Source of the DNA: a virus
IMG/VR virus record: IMGVR_UViG_3300025660_000003
Location: 1 to 64,000 of that record
Length of the DNA stretch: 64,000 nucleotides
Reading direction: 5' to 3' (one strand)
Shown: positions 51,301 through 60,669 of the stretch, in pieces
How positions within the stretch are numbered: the stretch's first letter is position 1
How the letters are laid out: the number at the start of each line of letters is the position of its first letter
Program-made: the position numbers and the translations under genes
Notes under the pieces: generated by a model
The model's database searches: none
What the model was told of the DNA's origin: nothing
The model's input: only the letters and a program-made list of their open reading frames with translations

Positions 51301-54300
51301 GCCAGGTCGGCAACCCCGTCATGGGGGCCATCGGCAACATCTCCGAGAAGGTGCTTCAGATGCGGCTCCCGCGAGCCCGCATCCTGAGCTACCACCCGGA
51401 GGGTCTGGACAGCTCTGCCTTCGGTCTGGCAGTCACGCTGCCCTGCGTAGTCGTCTCCAACGTCCCGCTGGCTGACCTGCCGATGGACCCCGCGACGGGC
51501 TTCCCCGACGTGAGCCGATTCTTGTCACAGAACGTGACAGGTGACACGGCGGACGCCGTGGCAGGTGACCCCGTGTTCGCGCTTCCGGGCTTCGAGGTCG
51601 GTCAGAGGGTCGGGTGGGGCAAGCCGGACGGGCGGCTCCTGGCGGCCCTGTTCCCGGAGGAGATCGATGTCTTCGGGTCGAAGACCTACACGGGGCTCTT
51701 CATCAACGAGGTGCTCCACGGCTGCGTGCTGACCTTCCGGGACCGCCAGGACAACCCCATCAGCGACCCGAACCAGATCCTCGTCGGCACGTCGCCGACG
51801 AGTGGCATCGCTGCGCACATCTTCGGACTCATCGAGTCCGACACCATCTACGTCGTCCCGCCGGACACGGCCAACCCCATCAGCGACCCGGCCACTGAGT
51901 CGCCCACGATGGAGATGCAGCAGCAGGCCGCCTTGCTCTCCCCGGCCTTCCGGCAGGGCTTCGACCTGGCGGTGGACACTTCCGGCCAGGTCAAGGATCT
52001 GTCCCTCCCGTCCTGGGGCGACCCCTCCCTGTTCCCCATCAAGGAGCTGCTGGGCCAGAAGACCCCGGAGCCGATGAGCCACCTTGAAGGGGTGGTGGAC
52101 TTCGCCAACGTGGACCAGCTCCCGCTGCGGACACCGGCCCTGCTCGGCAATCCGCAGGACGACGCGGGCGACTACGCCATCCCCTACATGAAGGGCACGA
52201 ACACGGAGCTGGCCCGGTTTGAGCAGGTCACCAACGTCATCGGCCCGCTCATGGCTGCCGATGCGGTGGACGGGGGCTACTTCCCTGACGAGATCCTGTT
52301 CGTGGACGGCGAGGTCCCGGCAGCTCCGCTGCTCATCGCCGGATTGAACTACCGCGAGCCGGGTGCCCTGATGGTCCCGACGAAGACCGACCCGGCGGCG
52401 ACGCTGGGGACGGCTCCTGGCCGCGAGGGTGACTTCCTGCTGATGGAGGTCAACACAGCATCTCCGCAGGGCTACCAGGGCATCCTGACGGTGGGTGGGC
52501 TGCGCAACGTGAACACGGGCGGGACGGACTGGTCGTGGATCGAGCCGCCACGCTTCGTCACGCAGGTCAATCAGGGGTCGGCGACCCGGTTCATCTTGAA
52601 CAAGTACGCCGTCCACACGACGCCGGGTGTCTACCCGGTGGACCCGCAGGTCGTGAGCCCTCCGGGCGTGCGGATCTTCGATGACATCGCCAACGGCAAC
52701 ACGGTCCTGTCGTTCCAGGACGTTGTCTTCGGCCTCAACGATGCTGCGGCCATCAACGTCGGCAACCTGAACACCGTCCTTGCGGCCCATGCGGACAACG
52801 CGGTGCGGGTCAACCTCATCTCCCGGCCTGACGACACGGTGGTCAACGGTCTGGCTGGTGCCGTCTCCGTCGCGAACATGAAGGACGGTCGGGTCATCCT
52901 GACCATCCACATCCGGGCGGGCTTCGCGCGGATCACGGACTACCAGGGCGGCGACACTGGCTGGATCGCCCATGCCGGTGTCACCTTCGGTGGCTTCGAC
53001 CCCGTGGGTGGTGAGCCTGCTCCGGGTGCGGTGGCGGACAACCGGCACATCATCATCTCGGGCTGGTCGGGGCAGGTCCCCTTCACGCCTGCCGTGGGCA
53101 CCGAAGTCCAGTGGTTCATGCCCCATGACCACCTCGACCCCGCAGGAGCGAACGACCGGAAGATCAGCAAGTACGGCTGGGAGTTCGGCATCGACCTGGA
53201 CACCAGCGTCACAGGGGAGAGCACGTCGGCCTACATCGACTCCGACCGGCTGACCTTCCACGAGGTCGTGGACTTCCGCCTGGCACGGCCTCGTGGCTTC
53301 CAGCACGACAACGGCGTCGGTGCCATCCGGGTCTACCAGACGATGTTGCAGGTCACGGAGATCACCCTTGGCGGGGCGGTCTTCTCCACCGTCAACGACG
53401 TGATCGGGGCTGGCCTGTCCATCAGGAGCCGGGACGGCTCGACCACGACCATCGAGGGCACCTGGAACCCGGCCCCCACTCCGGCAGAAGAGGGCTCCAT
53501 CCGGGTCATGGCTTTCGAGTATGCCAACACCGGGATCACGGTGGGGGACAGCACGGCCTCTGTGGTGGCCTCGCAGACCACTGACCCTTCCGGCTCCGAC
53601 ATCCTGGTCGGTGACGGCTGGGCAGAAGCGGACCGGATCGACAGCATCGTGGCTACGACGGGCGACATGGACAACGTCCAGAAGGGCGATGCGGTCTACA
53701 TCGACCGTTCGGCCACAGCTCTCCCGGACGCGGCGACGGAGAAGGCGGGGACGTTCATCACCCGGTTCGCCATCAAGCCGACCGCCGGGCCGAACCTGTA
53801 CCTCCCGGTGGCCAAGAGCACCTACGCAGGCACGGGCAACGGCTTCGTCACCACGCGGTTCCCTCGCGTCCTGTCCATGGACGTGCTCCTTCAGCGGTTG
53901 GAGATCGACGACCACCTGATGCTCCCGGCCACGGGCAAGCTCTTCATCGCCATCCGACCAGCCGACCTGAACTCCGCTGTGCCGGGCACGTTCACGCAAG
54001 CTCTCTTCAGCGTGGACTGGACCGGGTTCGACCTCGGCGGCCCGAACCCGAAGCTCATCCTTGGGGCCTTCGACACCTGGCGGTGGGCTGACGACGCCCC
54101 CATCGGGGCGAGTCTCGCGGCCATCGCCTTGCTGATCTCCAACGCTGATGTGGTCGGCCGCCAGATGACCTGGCACGACAACGCAGTCGGTGGAGCTGGA
54201 GCCAGCCCGTCCGGGGTCATGCAGGTGAACGTCAGCGTGCGGGGTGGCGACCTCCCGGACGATTCTTCCGTCGTCGGGCATCACAGCATCGGCCCTGGTG

Positions 54301-56525
54301 CGACCGATGCTGCCTACGGGTTCCACGGCATCACCTACGAGACGATCTACAACCCCACCAGTGTCCCCGTGGTCAACATGGTCGCTGTGGTCCCGCTTGC
54401 CGGGAAGGTCAGGGTCACCCCTGGGACGCCCCACGCCAACGAGACGTTCGACCCCACCAACGAGGTGCCGGTCTATCTCAACGTCCCCTCGCTCCTGCAC
54501 TTCCACATCGACGCCACCCAGGGCGACACCCTGAACAACCCACAGGGCCACATCGGTCTCGGCAACGGCATCGCCTGTCTCCTGCCGGGGACTGAGATCC
54601 GCACGGAGGACGCCGCCAACAACCCAGCATTCTTCGCTCTCGGTGGGGTGTTCCTGGAGCCATCGACTCCGATGTTCCCGCCATCCCTCGATCCGGTTTC
54701 GACCCCGAACGTGGTGGATGCCACTCGGTCGATGGGTCTAGGTGCGGTGGGAATGCGCTCATCGACCACGGCCGAGGAGGTCCACTTCGAGGTCCGGCGA
54801 GTTCGACGGTGGCACGGGCAGCAGAACGCCATCAACGACGCCTTCCAGCCCTTGCAGTACGCCTACGAGATCCGCCGGGGCATCGTCACGGCCTTCGCCC
54901 GGAACGAGCAGCAGGTCGGCATGGTGACGGCCCTGAACTTCCAGATGAACTGGGCCGTGGCGAATCCAGCCCTGCCCCTCGTCGCGGACGTGTGGAACGA
55001 CAACGACGGGGATCTGCACAGCGGCACGAACCTCGGACCGTTCAACTCCGGGGACGTGAACATCAACCCCGGCGACACCTTCCGGCTGCTCGACGACAAC
55101 GACGTGGTGCTGGAAGAGGCTGTCGTCGCAGAAGTGGTGTCGGGCTCAGCCCTGAAGCTCCGGGCTCCGGGCTTCTCCACTCAGACGGCGGCCAGTGTGG
55201 TCGGTCGTCGGTTCGAGGTCTGGCTCCGTCAGGCCCCGATCCCGCATGAGCAGAGCAACGAGCAGCTCCTCGAACTCATCACCGACTCCGTGGTTCACGT
55301 CACGGCGGCAGACCACACCGACCCCGACCCCCAGAACTGGGTCGGCGGCTACGTCCCGGAGACGGCTGGCGGTAGCGCGTGGGCGGACGTGAGCAACAAG
55401 CTGCTGGACGACTCGGCTGGTGGCGTGGACTTCACGGCCCTGGGCGTCCGGGCAGACGACATCGTGATCATCGACCCGATGGGCACGCTGCCGGTCGTGG
55501 ACGAGCGGGGTGCCCGTCCGCTGGGCGACCGCAGCGTTCCGACTCGCACGCCCGCCGGGGCCTACCAGGCAGGCCCGGCATCCAGCCTGGACGACAACCG
55601 GGGCTTCTACCGGGTGGCCACGGTCGCCGCCGGGGAACTCGGCATCGACCCCATCCACCTGTTCGCGGGGACGCTGGGTGGCGACGTGCTGATGGCTGCT
55701 GTGCGGACCAACCTGGTCTACGCCATCTATCCGACCGTCAGCACTTCGGTCCTCTCGACGGATGGTGCAGAGGGCCAGAACGACCTGCGACCGACCCGCA
55801 AGGCGGTGGGCGGCACGTTCACCAGTGGAGTGCCCGTCGAGGACAAGCACTCGATGAGGCCCTTCAGCTACCGGATCATCCGGCCCAGCTCGCTCTTCAG
55901 CTCTGACATCGTGGACACGGTGCTGATGATGCGGGAGCGGATGCTCTCGCTCATCGAGCTGTTCCGCAGCTCGACCAAGGGGACGAAGGGCGGCTTCTAC
56001 TGGACCTGGCAGGACGCGGACCACGTCGAAGACCTTGGTGACCCGGCGGACCCAGACTCCGGGCTGGGGCTCTTCCCGAACCGGCTGGTGACGACCATCG
56101 TGGGCGAGACGAGTCGTTCACCATTCGTGAACACGAACGACTGCCTGTCCATCCTGGACCGCCGCTTCTGGATTCACGACACGAAGCTGGACCTCCGCGA
56201 GCCCGACCCGAACAACCCGTTCGGTATGCGTGAGGTGACGGGCGGGGTGGCCTTCGACGGCGTGGGCGGCCCCTACACGGCCTATACGGACGTGACTGTG
56301 GGTGGTTCAGAGGTCAGGCCGGTGCTGACCGACCACATCAACCTGGTGCTCGACGTGCGAGATCGACTCCGAGACATCCGATACACCTGGCTGGCCTACC
56401 GGACGCACAGGTACATCGGGACGCTGGCTCGAATCGCAGCCTTCGACGCGGCCTTGCCGGTACGGCTGGAGGAACGCGAGCGGGCGATGCTGCTGGAGAG
56501 CACGGCTGGAGAGGCGACGGAATGA
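45393..56525 (+). CDS. Giant baseplate/tail protein (3710 aa)
   Basis: 3710 residues in one uninterrupted frame, the longest gene in the window. Nearly all beta-rich and modular, with Gly, Asp, Val and Thr frequent and few cysteines. Ig-like units recur, for example VAISPMVGAVSFRKPINKGSLVEIEYWLADS and EFEVDPETGAVQLLAPLQ. One module ending SALGFLPGW resembles units in the sheath and gp25-like proteins. A helical part lies near residues 1690-1800. The C-terminus is helical (LDVRDRLRDIRYTWLAYRTHRYIGTLARI). It lies between the spike and wedge genes. It may form baseplate arms, a collar around the spike, or host-binding fibres. Confidence 0.7.
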   Translation: MGIEFTGHVLRAPRIAPGNSATSSPPENGVVRDVQVPPARTAADPLIVDFAGDQYRAAVLEGPGTSPHEYLVWTAVSSQLAQVEDATWWMTDGTGSIPAGETFRVIVTDDGGRDIGQVTHLVIARGDVVHVDEGWVDVNNPAAGRLGSLPFYVVVPALADQDPVSGVVTLKDSNVFTATGAGLVASTLATLFGTGLSLDRGDAVMEARYTLSSVKFWWTRNDRYETRFGWNNALQRWMPYKGSAPVNLGRLLFDTTYKLSPPLSNLPVGSVLPGDALVGDQYAMLRLGSSAGALSLPVGVNDVDGFTGVEVVADSAVESLYDFTASTMAAVVGQTNGILQFNPLYTQEHAGQSLWYVYRGFAADADGVVGTLIAPDDLFLAPVPGPTDRPFVRINNRTPLAVTLVADEAALGAVAPVEGACAVALTTGRLKLSTTDIDKSDPTKLGTFDKHFLGAVIVYDGVALNATPQPTKGPRPLVQADGVTTTVHPVELMYLPAALPWPEDAGGGIFSGLGISGVLHMPDKTGAIPDPEGVNPALVVVPVRPGGDALPAPGGGVPPQTIGLIRQIEDGVGDTILFSKAGAVEELIVVDRNSDLPDFPFNVPGGVAYITREATTVAAAPHSAVQLGSETRTAFAGQVVYFLQASLNPSTYTETAVLYSKSRIVFRFEGDEVLYFASDGVAHDWLASSLPVQASYTSTEVAASIQARITAQAGTATCRAAGDRVVLEAADPTTGWVEIGWGFPKDLSGASALGFLPGWRVLGGQPNWLTDAGVSMGLSRSLLNLDRSKPDADYLAQYRLEDTVLATAVQGTPFTFFDFPPVEDIAGFDDGVFFNLQTIALQGDDLRIIDKRLGHLDEIEHRFTEGKFAWLDSTVSSNLVQQRTSVVNLGNPLVVPESLLPAPGINGNFMAAEDAARYVVQQQGVDYLITDDGVSGNVQLVTRYGARVDFGGQGTFTLAGTTFEDPDANFVATMQPGTRIKLPEGSYFVDSVTDATHVEVSPPFISTATRATPWEAFAGFPDSVYDPAIVADQVFKPFDHLPDEPFRVRVLSPLGNIVIADFTANVEDANTSGRPVSLRFGAVAPGAGVTASLSPLTLTTLGVVANNLLVLPSTTHVDEAAFSIRVGTELHEQGVGLLPVAAFTADPVNVEYLTAAWNDGTVVHPKGELKFNSVLLVDLESSAVVLVETLRLAANLTAGAAEYDQKTGDIRIAAADVTTHAGTQLYFTEQMITRKPGADVAISPMVGAVSFRKPINKGSLVEIEYWLADSEGRRVGTPADRTIEFLPVFVRREAMVRLTDHEFNLDPNGSHVIDTRIKPVVYLGPKQQNFGKVDFTVDTPKHLLGQRLSFNRDLATWIVPEVNYAVFDALGGERAFQTSQKPVYRPPFFIKAGKDNFGLRGDRSADFEVGQMLRIGPECFYITEIRYFADPDTTRFDIYPSTVGEVGSRSPGNDVLTLVTAGPITPVLDPDGAAPIATAAPLGFMQEIVLADFPFEPVNAKQNSITFLGDLTTFAVPGHIMEIAGLPFTIASASLSEDGTRTKIIFTSPFRLAIDPAGLPTVRLSYRPVYPPEVRQFVGVGPYVASEGVDLTLSGEFIAGVEQPGRTLAEGTEFEVDPETGAVQLLAPLQEPLGPKQKLLLSFTKIRVMEPFYSGGQVQFPRWAAQYKHIVVPSVDNGYLGGTLTARYTFDNPDSFYFRALPLRSYLGEAVAQAVAEMQQGQSSGGPLLSSSVGTSNWQQGNLGLASQRRDLLDKDRAARSLLTFYNNAVVAFEQVEEAITGKFIGDRDGKFRFWVGRGEEYAPPGFEDEYTGELNPSIVWSSVFNATDLTRDIQFLTSDPLVRPTLCTLVDLQLFGEPLGASQLRDLMDQQRALIRNDVDDVVLLASSTPRTIPTNAPPYFTVEADGSFARMGSAHRYSRLFPTTTEVFFTLMPGIEADVSVAGDVGSYAWNRITTTGTTESTYRAPIGQVGNPVMGAIGNISEKVLQMRLPRARILSYHPEGLDSSAFGLAVTLPCVVVSNVPLADLPMDPATGFPDVSRFLSQNVTGDTADAVAGDPVFALPGFEVGQRVGWGKPDGRLLAALFPEEIDVFGSKTYTGLFINEVLHGCVLTFRDRQDNPISDPNQILVGTSPTSGIAAHIFGLIESDTIYVVPPDTANPISDPATESPTMEMQQQAALLSPAFRQGFDLAVDTSGQVKDLSLPSWGDPSLFPIKELLGQKTPEPMSHLEGVVDFANVDQLPLRTPALLGNPQDDAGDYAIPYMKGTNTELARFEQVTNVIGPLMAADAVDGGYFPDEILFVDGEVPAAPLLIAGLNYREPGALMVPTKTDPAATLGTAPGREGDFLLMEVNTASPQGYQGILTVGGLRNVNTGGTDWSWIEPPRFVTQVNQGSATRFILNKYAVHTTPGVYPVDPQVVSPPGVRIFDDIANGNTVLSFQDVVFGLNDAAAINVGNLNTVLAAHADNAVRVNLISRPDDTVVNGLAGAVSVANMKDGRVILTIHIRAGFARITDYQGGDTGWIAHAGVTFGGFDPVGGEPAPGAVADNRHIIISGWSGQVPFTPAVGTEVQWFMPHDHLDPAGANDRKISKYGWEFGIDLDTSVTGESTSAYIDSDRLTFHEVVDFRLARPRGFQHDNGVGAIRVYQTMLQVTEITLGGAVFSTVNDVIGAGLSIRSRDGSTTTIEGTWNPAPTPAEEGSIRVMAFEYANTGITVGDSTASVVASQTTDPSGSDILVGDGWAEADRIDSIVATTGDMDNVQKGDAVYIDRSATALPDAATEKAGTFITRFAIKPTAGPNLYLPVAKSTYAGTGNGFVTTRFPRVLSMDVLLQRLEIDDHLMLPATGKLFIAIRPADLNSAVPGTFTQALFSVDWTGFDLGGPNPKLILGAFDTWRWADDAPIGASLAAIALLISNADVVGRQMTWHDNAVGGAGASPSGVMQVNVSVRGGDLPDDSSVVGHHSIGPGATDAAYGFHGITYETIYNPTSVPVVNMVAVVPLAGKVRVTPGTPHANETFDPTNEVPVYLNVPSLLHFHIDATQGDTLNNPQGHIGLGNGIACLLPGTEIRTEDAANNPAFFALGGVFLEPSTPMFPPSLDPVSTPNVVDATRSMGLGAVGMRSSTTAEEVHFEVRRVRRWHGQQNAINDAFQPLQYAYEIRRGIVTAFARNEQQVGMVTALNFQMNWAVANPALPLVADVWNDNDGDLHSGTNLGPFNSGDVNINPGDTFRLLDDNDVVLEEAVVAEVVSGSALKLRAPGFSTQTAASVVGRRFEVWLRQAPIPHEQSNEQLLELITDSVVHVTAADHTDPDPQNWVGGYVPETAGGSAWADVSNKLLDDSAGGVDFTALGVRADDIVIIDPMGTLPVVDERGARPLGDRSVPTRTPAGAYQAGPASSLDDNRGFYRVATVAAGELGIDPIHLFAGTLGGDVLMAAVRTNLVYAIYPTVSTSVLSTDGAEGQNDLRPTRKAVGGTFTSGVPVEDKHSMRPFSYRIIRPSSLFSSDIVDTVLMMRERMLSLIELFRSSTKGTKGGFYWTWQDADHVEDLGDPADPDSGLGLFPNRLVTTIVGETSRSPFVNTNDCLSILDRRFWIHDTKLDLREPDPNNPFGMREVTGGVAFDGVGGPYTAYTDVTVGGSEVRPVLTDHINLVLDVRDRLRDIRYTWLAYRTHRYIGTLARIAAFDAALPVRLEERERAMLLESTAGEATE

Positions 56526-56758
56526 GTGGGCTGACCGAGGAGCAGGTGACCGAGCGGCTCAAGGCAGCGGGCATCGACCCTAGCGCCTGGGGCGCAATGG
56601 GAGGCCACGGCCCGCAGACGCCGAAGTTCGCCCTCAGCATCGCAGCGGATCTCAAGAAGGTGTCGGCTCTCCTTCAGGGGGTGGTGGACGAGAAGCAGGT
56701 CAAGGTGCGGTCCTTGGAAGAGCAGCTCGCCCGGTTGCGCTACGGCGGGGGTAGCTGA
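56522..56758 (+). CDS. Small helical baseplate-operon protein (78 aa)
   Basis: 78 residues, mostly helical: LTEEQVTERLKAAGIDP at the start and a coiled-coil-like end (DLKKVSALLQGVVDEKQVKVRSLEEQLARLR). Overlaps the giant gene by ATGA and abuts the next gene by one nt. Probably a small assembly factor or linker; no family recognised. Confidence 0.65.
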   Translation: MSGLTEEQVTERLKAAGIDPSAWGAMGGHGPQTPKFALSIAADLKKVSALLQGVVDEKQVKVRSLEEQLARLRYGGGS

Positions 56759-59751
56759 TGCCCGTCGATGACAGAACTGGCCAGTGGGGGACTCTCAGCC
56801 TCACCATCCCCGACTTTCTTGCCGACGTGCGGGACGCGATCAACGACTTCGCGGAGCTGCTCATCAGCGTCCTGGAGATCGCCAATCAGGTGTTGGAGTT
56901 CGTGAAGGCGTTCATCCGGGGCTACATCGACCCGATGGTCATCCTCATCGAGGCCATCATCGACGAGATCACGGCCATCCTGACCGACCTGCGGGAGATC
57001 GGCCTCTACATCACCGGGGACTGGGCCTTGCTCGGCTGGCCACCGGAGGATCTGCGAGGCGGCTTCAGCGAGTACGAGCGTCGGATGATCGCCCGGTTGA
57101 GCGACCGGACCGACCCGACGCGACCGGACTTCTCCAGCAAGGTGAAGGTGCTGGGGTTCTTCGGCTACCTCTCGGTGGACCCCAGCGAGTTCGAGCGGCT
57201 CATCAACTTCGTCACCACGATCATCAAGATGTTCGGGTTGAGCTTCTTCCCGGACACCTCCGGGCTCCCGGTGCCGACCATCCAGGACACCCTGTACGGC
57301 CCCGACACCGTGGCGGTCGGGACGGCCTTCCAGTTCGGTGCGCTCAAGCAGGCCCTCACGACCTCCGATGGGACGCCCCCGGCCAGGTGCCGGGTGACCT
57401 GGATCGCGCAGCCCGCTTCTGCGAAGCACCCGATGAACCCCTTCCCGGTCACCGGCCCCTCCGGCTACATCGTCACCGTCTCCACGCTCCCGGACGGCAT
57501 CGCCCTCAAGTACGCCCGGCCGAAGGCGAACACCGACAAGAAGGCTGCTGGCGGCGACCCTGACAAGCTGGCCCAGCCCCGTGAGTCCGGCTCCGTCCTC
57601 GACTTGAACGGGACGCCCCTTGTGCTCCACGGTGGGGCCGAGATGCTGGCGTTCGAGGACTCGGGCTTCGGCTACAACGAGCACATGGACGACGGCATCC
57701 CCGAGGACGGGAGCTGCCAGGTCTTCGGGCTGCTCGACCCGTCATCGAACGAGATCATCCCGCTGGAGCTGCTCGGCAACGCTGACGCCCTGGGGACGCC
57801 TCTCGACGGCAAGGGGGAGGACTTCTACCTCCAGCGGACGTTCCTGGTGGGGGCAGGGGTCGCCCTCGCTCAGTGGTTCTCTGGCGAGTACGGGGCGGTC
57901 TTCCACATTGACGACATGCCCCGTGCAGCTCGCTTCGAGAAGCAGTCGGACGGGACGTTCGACCTGGTGGATGACGGCCCGGCGGTCAACTACTACGTCC
58001 GGGTCTGGGCGACGGGCAAGGAGGTCGCAGAGGCTACGAGGGTTCCGCAGTGGGACTTCGAGGCCCAGCAGGCCAAGAACAACGCCACCACCTCCGGGCA
58101 GCCCTTCGTCGTCGGCCTCAAATGCGGCCCCTCCGGCATCGGGATGCCCTCTGGCCCTCGCAAGATCACCTTCGTCAACGCCAACACGAACGAGTACCTG
58201 CACGCCCTGGAGACCGCCTTGATGGTGCTGGTCTTGAGCCGGTCGGACTTGCCGTTGCTGGATGAGCTGGTGGGATCGAAGCCAGAGGCCACGGCACAGG
58301 GCTACCGCGACGGCAAGTGGGCGGGACAGGGCTTCGCTCTGACGGCGACGGGTCTGGAGGACTCCAGGCACCTTGTCAGCCTGATGTACCCGAACACCAA
58401 GGCGCTGGAGAAGCCGAACCAGCCGCTTCAGGCGTGGCGGACGGTGCTGTTCCAGAAGGTCCGCCAGATGGCGCAGGACATCTACGAGCAGACCGGCCCG
58501 ATGCCCGATGTCGAGAAGATCATCGTCGATGCCACCACAGAGCTGCGGACGGTCACCTGGGATGCCTTGCTGGACGCGGACGATTCAGCGGGAACCTCCG
58601 GCCGTCTGTACGTGGCGAACGTAGAGGCTGTGGGCGGGGAGTCGCCCGCGATGTTCAAGGCACTGGACCCGGCGAACCCCGTGGCCGGGATGTCGGAGTT
58701 CGGTGTCGCCCCAAACGTCATGTCGATGGGTGTCGCTGCGCAGGACGTGGAGACGTTGTTCTTCGACCCGGCCTACGGCGGTCGGGGGCCGCTTCGACAC
58801 CGGGCCAGTGACTTCGTGCTCTGGGACGGCGGCAGCATCGAGATCGTCTACGAGGAGTCCGACCCGGGGAACGTCAGGGCGCTCAAGGCTAGCTCGCCCG
58901 CGAGCCTGGTCCGCATCTACGACAAGTTCACGGACAAGGACGGGAAGCTGCTCATCCCCGAGGACTGGCGGCAGTATTTTCAGGCTGTCGAGGCACAGGC
59001 GAAGGTGGTGGGCTCCGCTGACAAGTCCCCAGTCTTCGTCTCTGGAGCCTCGCAACTGGTGAAGTACACCAAGAACGGCGTCATGGTCGCTGACTGGCCC
59101 GGAGCCCTGTTCCTGCGGGGCCTCTTCCGGCTCTACGAGAACGGGCTCATCTACCAGCAGGCGGCCATCGCTCTGCGGGTGGCAACGGCGGCATCGAGCC
59201 GCGCACCGGAAGACGGCGAGTGGATCGCCATGCGGTTGTTCGACGCCTTCCCGGAGCTGGAGACGTTCTTGAACGCGGTCGAGAACTGGGTGAAGTCCCT
59301 CGCGTCCGCCGCGCAGTCGATGGCGGACGCCATCATCAAGTACATCGAGTTCGTGCAGGCGCAGATCGTGGAGCTACAGCAGCTCATCGCCCGCATCAAC
59401 GGGCTGATCCAGTCGTTCATGGCCTTCAGCTTCTCCCTGCCGGAGTTCAGCGGCTTGATGCTCCTGTCGGACGGCACGGACGGGGTGCTGTCTGACCTGG
59501 TGACGGCCAAGAACAAGCCCTCGGACAGCCCCCTGTCCTACGCAGCGGGTCTCGCCCTGGTCATCCCCTTCGGCCCGTCCTTCATCTTCGACCTCATCGC
59601 TCTGGCTGGTGGGGAGGACAACGAGGGATCGACCCCCAATCCCGACCCCAACGTCACCATGACGATGATCGGGGCTCCTGACCCCATCGGCATCGAGCAG
59701 ATCCCGCCGGGTGCGGGGCCAGCTCCGACCGATGAACCTGACGTGCTGTAG
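56758..59751 (+). CDS. Large virion/baseplate protein (997 aa)
   Basis: 997 residues. The N-terminal 90 residues and about 820-910 are amphipathic or hydrophobic helices (VRDAINDFAELLISVLEIANQVLEFVKAFI...; MADAIIKYIEFVQAQIVELQQLIARINGLIQSFMAF). Between them lie beta-rich domains with an Ig-like start (CRVTWIAQPASAKHPMNPFPVTGPSGYIVTVSTLPDGIAL). The helices at both ends could bundle in a trimer or hexamer. Position between the giant protein and the wedge genes suggests a baseplate part. No enzymatic motif recognised. Confidence 0.65.
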   Translation: MPVDDRTGQWGTLSLTIPDFLADVRDAINDFAELLISVLEIANQVLEFVKAFIRGYIDPMVILIEAIIDEITAILTDLREIGLYITGDWALLGWPPEDLRGGFSEYERRMIARLSDRTDPTRPDFSSKVKVLGFFGYLSVDPSEFERLINFVTTIIKMFGLSFFPDTSGLPVPTIQDTLYGPDTVAVGTAFQFGALKQALTTSDGTPPARCRVTWIAQPASAKHPMNPFPVTGPSGYIVTVSTLPDGIALKYARPKANTDKKAAGGDPDKLAQPRESGSVLDLNGTPLVLHGGAEMLAFEDSGFGYNEHMDDGIPEDGSCQVFGLLDPSSNEIIPLELLGNADALGTPLDGKGEDFYLQRTFLVGAGVALAQWFSGEYGAVFHIDDMPRAARFEKQSDGTFDLVDDGPAVNYYVRVWATGKEVAEATRVPQWDFEAQQAKNNATTSGQPFVVGLKCGPSGIGMPSGPRKITFVNANTNEYLHALETALMVLVLSRSDLPLLDELVGSKPEATAQGYRDGKWAGQGFALTATGLEDSRHLVSLMYPNTKALEKPNQPLQAWRTVLFQKVRQMAQDIYEQTGPMPDVEKIIVDATTELRTVTWDALLDADDSAGTSGRLYVANVEAVGGESPAMFKALDPANPVAGMSEFGVAPNVMSMGVAAQDVETLFFDPAYGGRGPLRHRASDFVLWDGGSIEIVYEESDPGNVRALKASSPASLVRIYDKFTDKDGKLLIPEDWRQYFQAVEAQAKVVGSADKSPVFVSGASQLVKYTKNGVMVADWPGALFLRGLFRLYENGLIYQQAAIALRVATAASSRAPEDGEWIAMRLFDAFPELETFLNAVENWVKSLASAAQSMADAIIKYIEFVQAQIVELQQLIARINGLIQSFMAFSFSLPEFSGLMLLSDGTDGVLSDLVTAKNKPSDSPLSYAAGLALVIPFGPSFIFDLIALAGGEDNEGSTPNPDPNVTMTMIGAPDPIGIEQIPPGAGPAPTDEPDVL

Positions 59752-59759
59752 GAGCTGCA

Positions 59760-60662
59760 ATGCCGTCATTCACAAAGATGGGCAGCTTCCCGGTCGGGTA
59801 CTTCCGGGCGACGACCGCATGGCTGTTGCGTGAGCGGCGGGATGTCGTGACCCGCATCGCTACGTTGCAGGCAGAGATGGCCCGCATCGGCTTCGTCACC
59901 ATGAACTACCGGAAGGTCACGGTGGGCGACAGCACCAAGGCGACGGCAGAGCGGCTCGGCTTCTCCATCCCAGAGGGCACCACCCTCGCCCGGCTGGTGC
60001 AGGCGTACATCGCCACAGGCGGCAACCCGTTCAACATCTCCGGCTTCTTGCACCCGAACACCACCGAGGTCTCTCCGCAGGCGGACGGTGGTGTGTCCGT
60101 GGCACAGGACTACCCCGGCGGTGGTGCTCCGGGAGCGCAGTCAGTCGCCTACGACAACCCCCTGCCCGAAGGTCCAGAGGACGGCAGCACGAACCCGAAC
60201 AAGTCCGGCTACGAGGCATACGAGGGCGGCTACATCGACCACCCCGGCTACAAGCCCGCACGGATGGGTGGCCGGATGGACCGTGGTTCCTGGGACGACG
60301 CCACGGTCGTCCGGGTCATGCACGACACCCGCAACTGGGCGAACAAGGAGATCAAGGCCCGGCTCCAGAACAGGGAGTGGCAGATCATCAAGCTCTCCGA
60401 TTGCTGGGAGCAGCTCCGGGTGGAGCGTGACGAAGTGCTCATGGAGGCATTCGGCGGGCAGCTCATCGACCTGCCGGGTCTGGACGATGAGACGTTCGAT
60501 CCCAAGCGGCTCTGCCAGGTCATCATCGCGGACATGTACTCGGTCCTGTTCGACGTGGACGACTCTGGCATCCCCACTGGGTTCAAGCCGAACCCAGGGC
60601 TCGGGCTCCTTTTCTTCGCCTACAAAGACGTGCCCGCAGACGACGCAGGCCCCATGGGCTGA
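59760..60662 (+). CDS. Baseplate-operon structural protein (300 aa)
   Basis: 300 residues. N-terminal coiled-coil-like helix (TTAWLLRERRDVVTRIATLQAEMARIG), a Gly/Pro-rich middle with several Tyr (SGYEAYEGGYIDHPGYKPARMGGRMD), then a compact C-terminal domain (VMHDTRNWANKEIKARLQNREWQIIKLSDCWEQL). Starts 8 nt after the preceding stop with GGAG. Function unknown; expected to be part of the baseplate because all neighbours are. Confidence 0.65.
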   Translation: MPSFTKMGSFPVGYFRATTAWLLRERRDVVTRIATLQAEMARIGFVTMNYRKVTVGDSTKATAERLGFSIPEGTTLARLVQAYIATGGNPFNISGFLHPNTTEVSPQADGGVSVAQDYPGGGAPGAQSVAYDNPLPEGPEDGSTNPNKSGYEAYEGGYIDHPGYKPARMGGRMDRGSWDDATVVRVMHDTRNWANKEIKARLQNREWQIIKLSDCWEQLRVERDEVLMEAFGGQLIDLPGLDDETFDPKRLCQVIIADMYSVLFDVDDSGIPTGFKPNPGLGLLFFAYKDVPADDAGPMG

Positions 60663-60669
60663 CGGTTTC

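Noticed and set aside
51525-54551. 1008-codon open frame on the minus strand
   Set aside because: It lies wholly inside the 3710-residue plus-strand gene. Its translation is rich in Arg, His, Asp and Val with no domain, the usual shadow in GC-rich DNA.
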